A stretch of DNA of 64,000 bases, from assembly GCA_900473185.1 (NCBI GenBank), contig UCKU01000025.1:62001-126000 (forward strand). Reading direction: 5' to 3'. This document shows positions 63,080 to 64,000 of this stretch, piece after piece. Position 1 is the first letter of the stretch; each line of letters begins with the position of its first letter. The stretch comes from Hyphomicrobiales bacterium (GTDB lineage: Bacteria; Pseudomonadota; Alphaproteobacteria; Rhizobiales; Rhizobiaceae). Made by a program: the position numbers and the translations under genes. A model generated the notes under the pieces. It was not told the DNA's origin, made no database searches, and was given only the letters and a program-made list of their open reading frames with translations.

Positions 63080-64000
63080 TCAGCCGTTGCTGGCAAGCAT
63101 GGAAATCTTGTTGCCCATGGACTCGCCGTTCTTGTCGAGCAGGCGGGTCGGATAGTCACCGGTGAAATAATGGTCGGTGAACTGCGGGCGGGCCGGATTG
63201 CGGTCTTCGCCGCCGACGGCACGATAAAGGCCGTTGATCGACAGGAAGGCCAGCGAATCCGCACCGATATATTTGGCCATGGCTTCGACATCGGCATACT
63301 GATTGGCCAGGAGCTTGTCGGCGTCGGGCGTATCGATGCCGTAGAAATCCGGGAAGAAGATCATCGGGCTCGCGACGCGGATATGCACTTCCTTGGCGCC
63401 GGCTTCACGGATCATCTGTACGATCTTCAGCGAGGTTGTGCCGCGCACGATGGAATCATCGACAAGCACCACGCGCTTGCCCTCGATCATCGCCCGGTTG
63501 GCGGAATGCTTCAGCTTCACGCCAAAGGCGCGGATCTGCTGCGTCGGCTCGATGAAGGTGCGGCCGACATAGTGGTTGCGGATAATGCCATATTCGAAGG
63601 GAATGCCGCTTGCCTGCGCATAGCCGAGCGCCGCAGGCGTGCCGCCGTCGGGAACAGGCACGATCACGTCGGCATCGACAGGCGATTCCTTGGCGAGGTT
63701 CATGCCCATGTTCTTGCGCGTCGTATAGACGTTGCGGCCGCCGACGACCGAGTCCGGACGGGCGAAATAGACATATTCGAACAGGCAGAGGCGTTCCGGC
63801 TGCGGCTTGCTGGGCTTGCGCGCATCGATGCTGATCGAGCCATCGGGCTGGATTTCGCAGATGACGACTTCGCCATTCTCCACGTCGCGGATGAACTTGG
63901 CGCCGATAATGTCGAGTGCGCAGGTTTCCGAGCAGAAGATCGGCTTGCCGTCGAGTTCACCCATGACCAGAGGGCGGATGCCGGTGGGGTCGCGCGCGGC
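63080..64000 (-). CDS. purF: Amidophosphoribosyltransferase PurF (3' part, truncated by window)
   Basis: The frame is open to the window edge; 306 codons plus a stop are visible, reading from AARDPTGIRPLVMGELDGK. They cover the end of the glutaminase half and the phosphoribosyltransferase half, with the PRPP-binding VVLVDDSIVRGTT. The catalytic N-terminal Cys lies outside. PurF makes phosphoribosylamine, the first step of purine synthesis. Confidence 0.96.
   Translation of the reverse strand, partial: AARDPTGIRPLVMGELDGKPIFCSETCALDIIGAKFIRDVENGEVVICEIQPDGSISIDARKPSKPQPERLCLFEYVYFARPDSVVGGRNVYTTRKNMGMNLAKESPVDADVIVPVPDGGTPAALGYAQASGIPFEYGIIRNHYVGRTFIEPTQQIRAFGVKLKHSANRAMIEGKRVVLVDDSIVRGTTSLKIVQMIREAGAKEVHIRVASPMIFFPDFYGIDTPDADKLLANQYADVEAMAKYIGADSLAFLSINGLYRAVGGEDRNPARPQFTDHYFTGDYPTRLLDKNGESMGNKISMLASNG

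Noticed and set aside
1..64000. CRISPR arrays, rRNA genes, prophage genes, secondary-metabolite or defence operons
   Set aside because: No regularly spaced direct repeats, rRNA motifs, phage structural genes or recognisable defence sets were found; the direct repeats seen are dispersed intergenic elements.

Overview
This window looks like core chromosome from a Rhizobium species (Rhizobiaceae, Alphaproteobacteria). The GC-rich coding sequence, the iolY/iolRCDEB inositol locus, the RopA-type porin, the bifunctional Rel protein, the phosphatidylserine-pathway pair pssA/psd, the DUF1127 and DUF3563 proteins and the families of palindromic intergenic repeats all fit that group. I see no prophage, plasmid replication gene or CRISPR array. 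The only mobile-element traces are two halves of a decayed IS5-type transposase and several short palindromic (MITE/RIME-like) elements.

Layout. 1-3 kb: a truncated gene end, a MATE exporter, a small Cys-rich protein, an AraC regulator and a DUF1127 protein. 3-11 kb: the myo-inositol catabolic operon iolR-iolC-iolD-iolE-iolB (minus strand) and the divergent dehydrogenase iolY, with several GGAA-N6-TTCC-like operators. 11-16 kb: an FAD reductase, tRNA-Ser(GCU), a Tyr/Arg-rich secreted protein, the porin ropA and an alpha/beta hydrolase. 16-28 kb: housekeeping genes slt, dapA, smpB, a NYN nuclease, rpoZ, rel, a DUF3563 gene, a DUF2062 gene, acpS, lepB, rnc, era and a Crp/Fnr regulator. 28.6-32.3 kb: a chemoreceptor and a secreted hypothetical lying between two halves of an IS5-type transposase, followed by a duplicated repeat. 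32-46 kb: a response regulator, recO, an aldo/keto reductase, MOSC, HD, GGDEF/EAL and EF-hand proteins, sodC, an MscS channel, a tyrosine phosphatase, an HD hydrolase, ygfZ, small exported proteins, a Nudix hydrolase, ynfA and an SRAP protein. 46-53 kb: a 44-aa protein, pssA, psd, an Atm1-type ABC exporter and a LysM protein. 53-64 kb: LOG, rarD, a methyltransferase, then cimA-pip-GFA-GFA-GFA-DUF559 with 4-bp overlaps, a 186-bp element with perfect 45-bp inverted repeats, cysS, a hypothetical, an SDR and the 3' part of purF.

How the parts work together. The iol genes take inososes through IolE dehydratase, IolD hydrolase, IolB isomerase and a two-domain IolC (kinase plus a DUF2090 aldolase-like domain); iolG/idhA and iolA are not in the window. 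lepB-rnc-era is a typical co-transcribed set. pssA and psd make phosphatidylethanolamine, and psd has a striking hairpin over its ribosome-binding site. Three perfect TTAA-N7-TTAA (CtrA-type) boxes lie next to small genes of unknown function at 38.7, 44.0 and 46.7 kb.

I did not find a clear new defence or biosynthetic system. The most interesting signals are the split transposase with its 3.1-kb cargo, the CtrA boxes, the psd hairpin, the triple GFA operon whose first gene appears to start inside a palindromic element, and the AraC/Cys-rich pair. Start sites were chosen by eye from Shine-Dalgarno matches and domain starts, so some are uncertain as stated.
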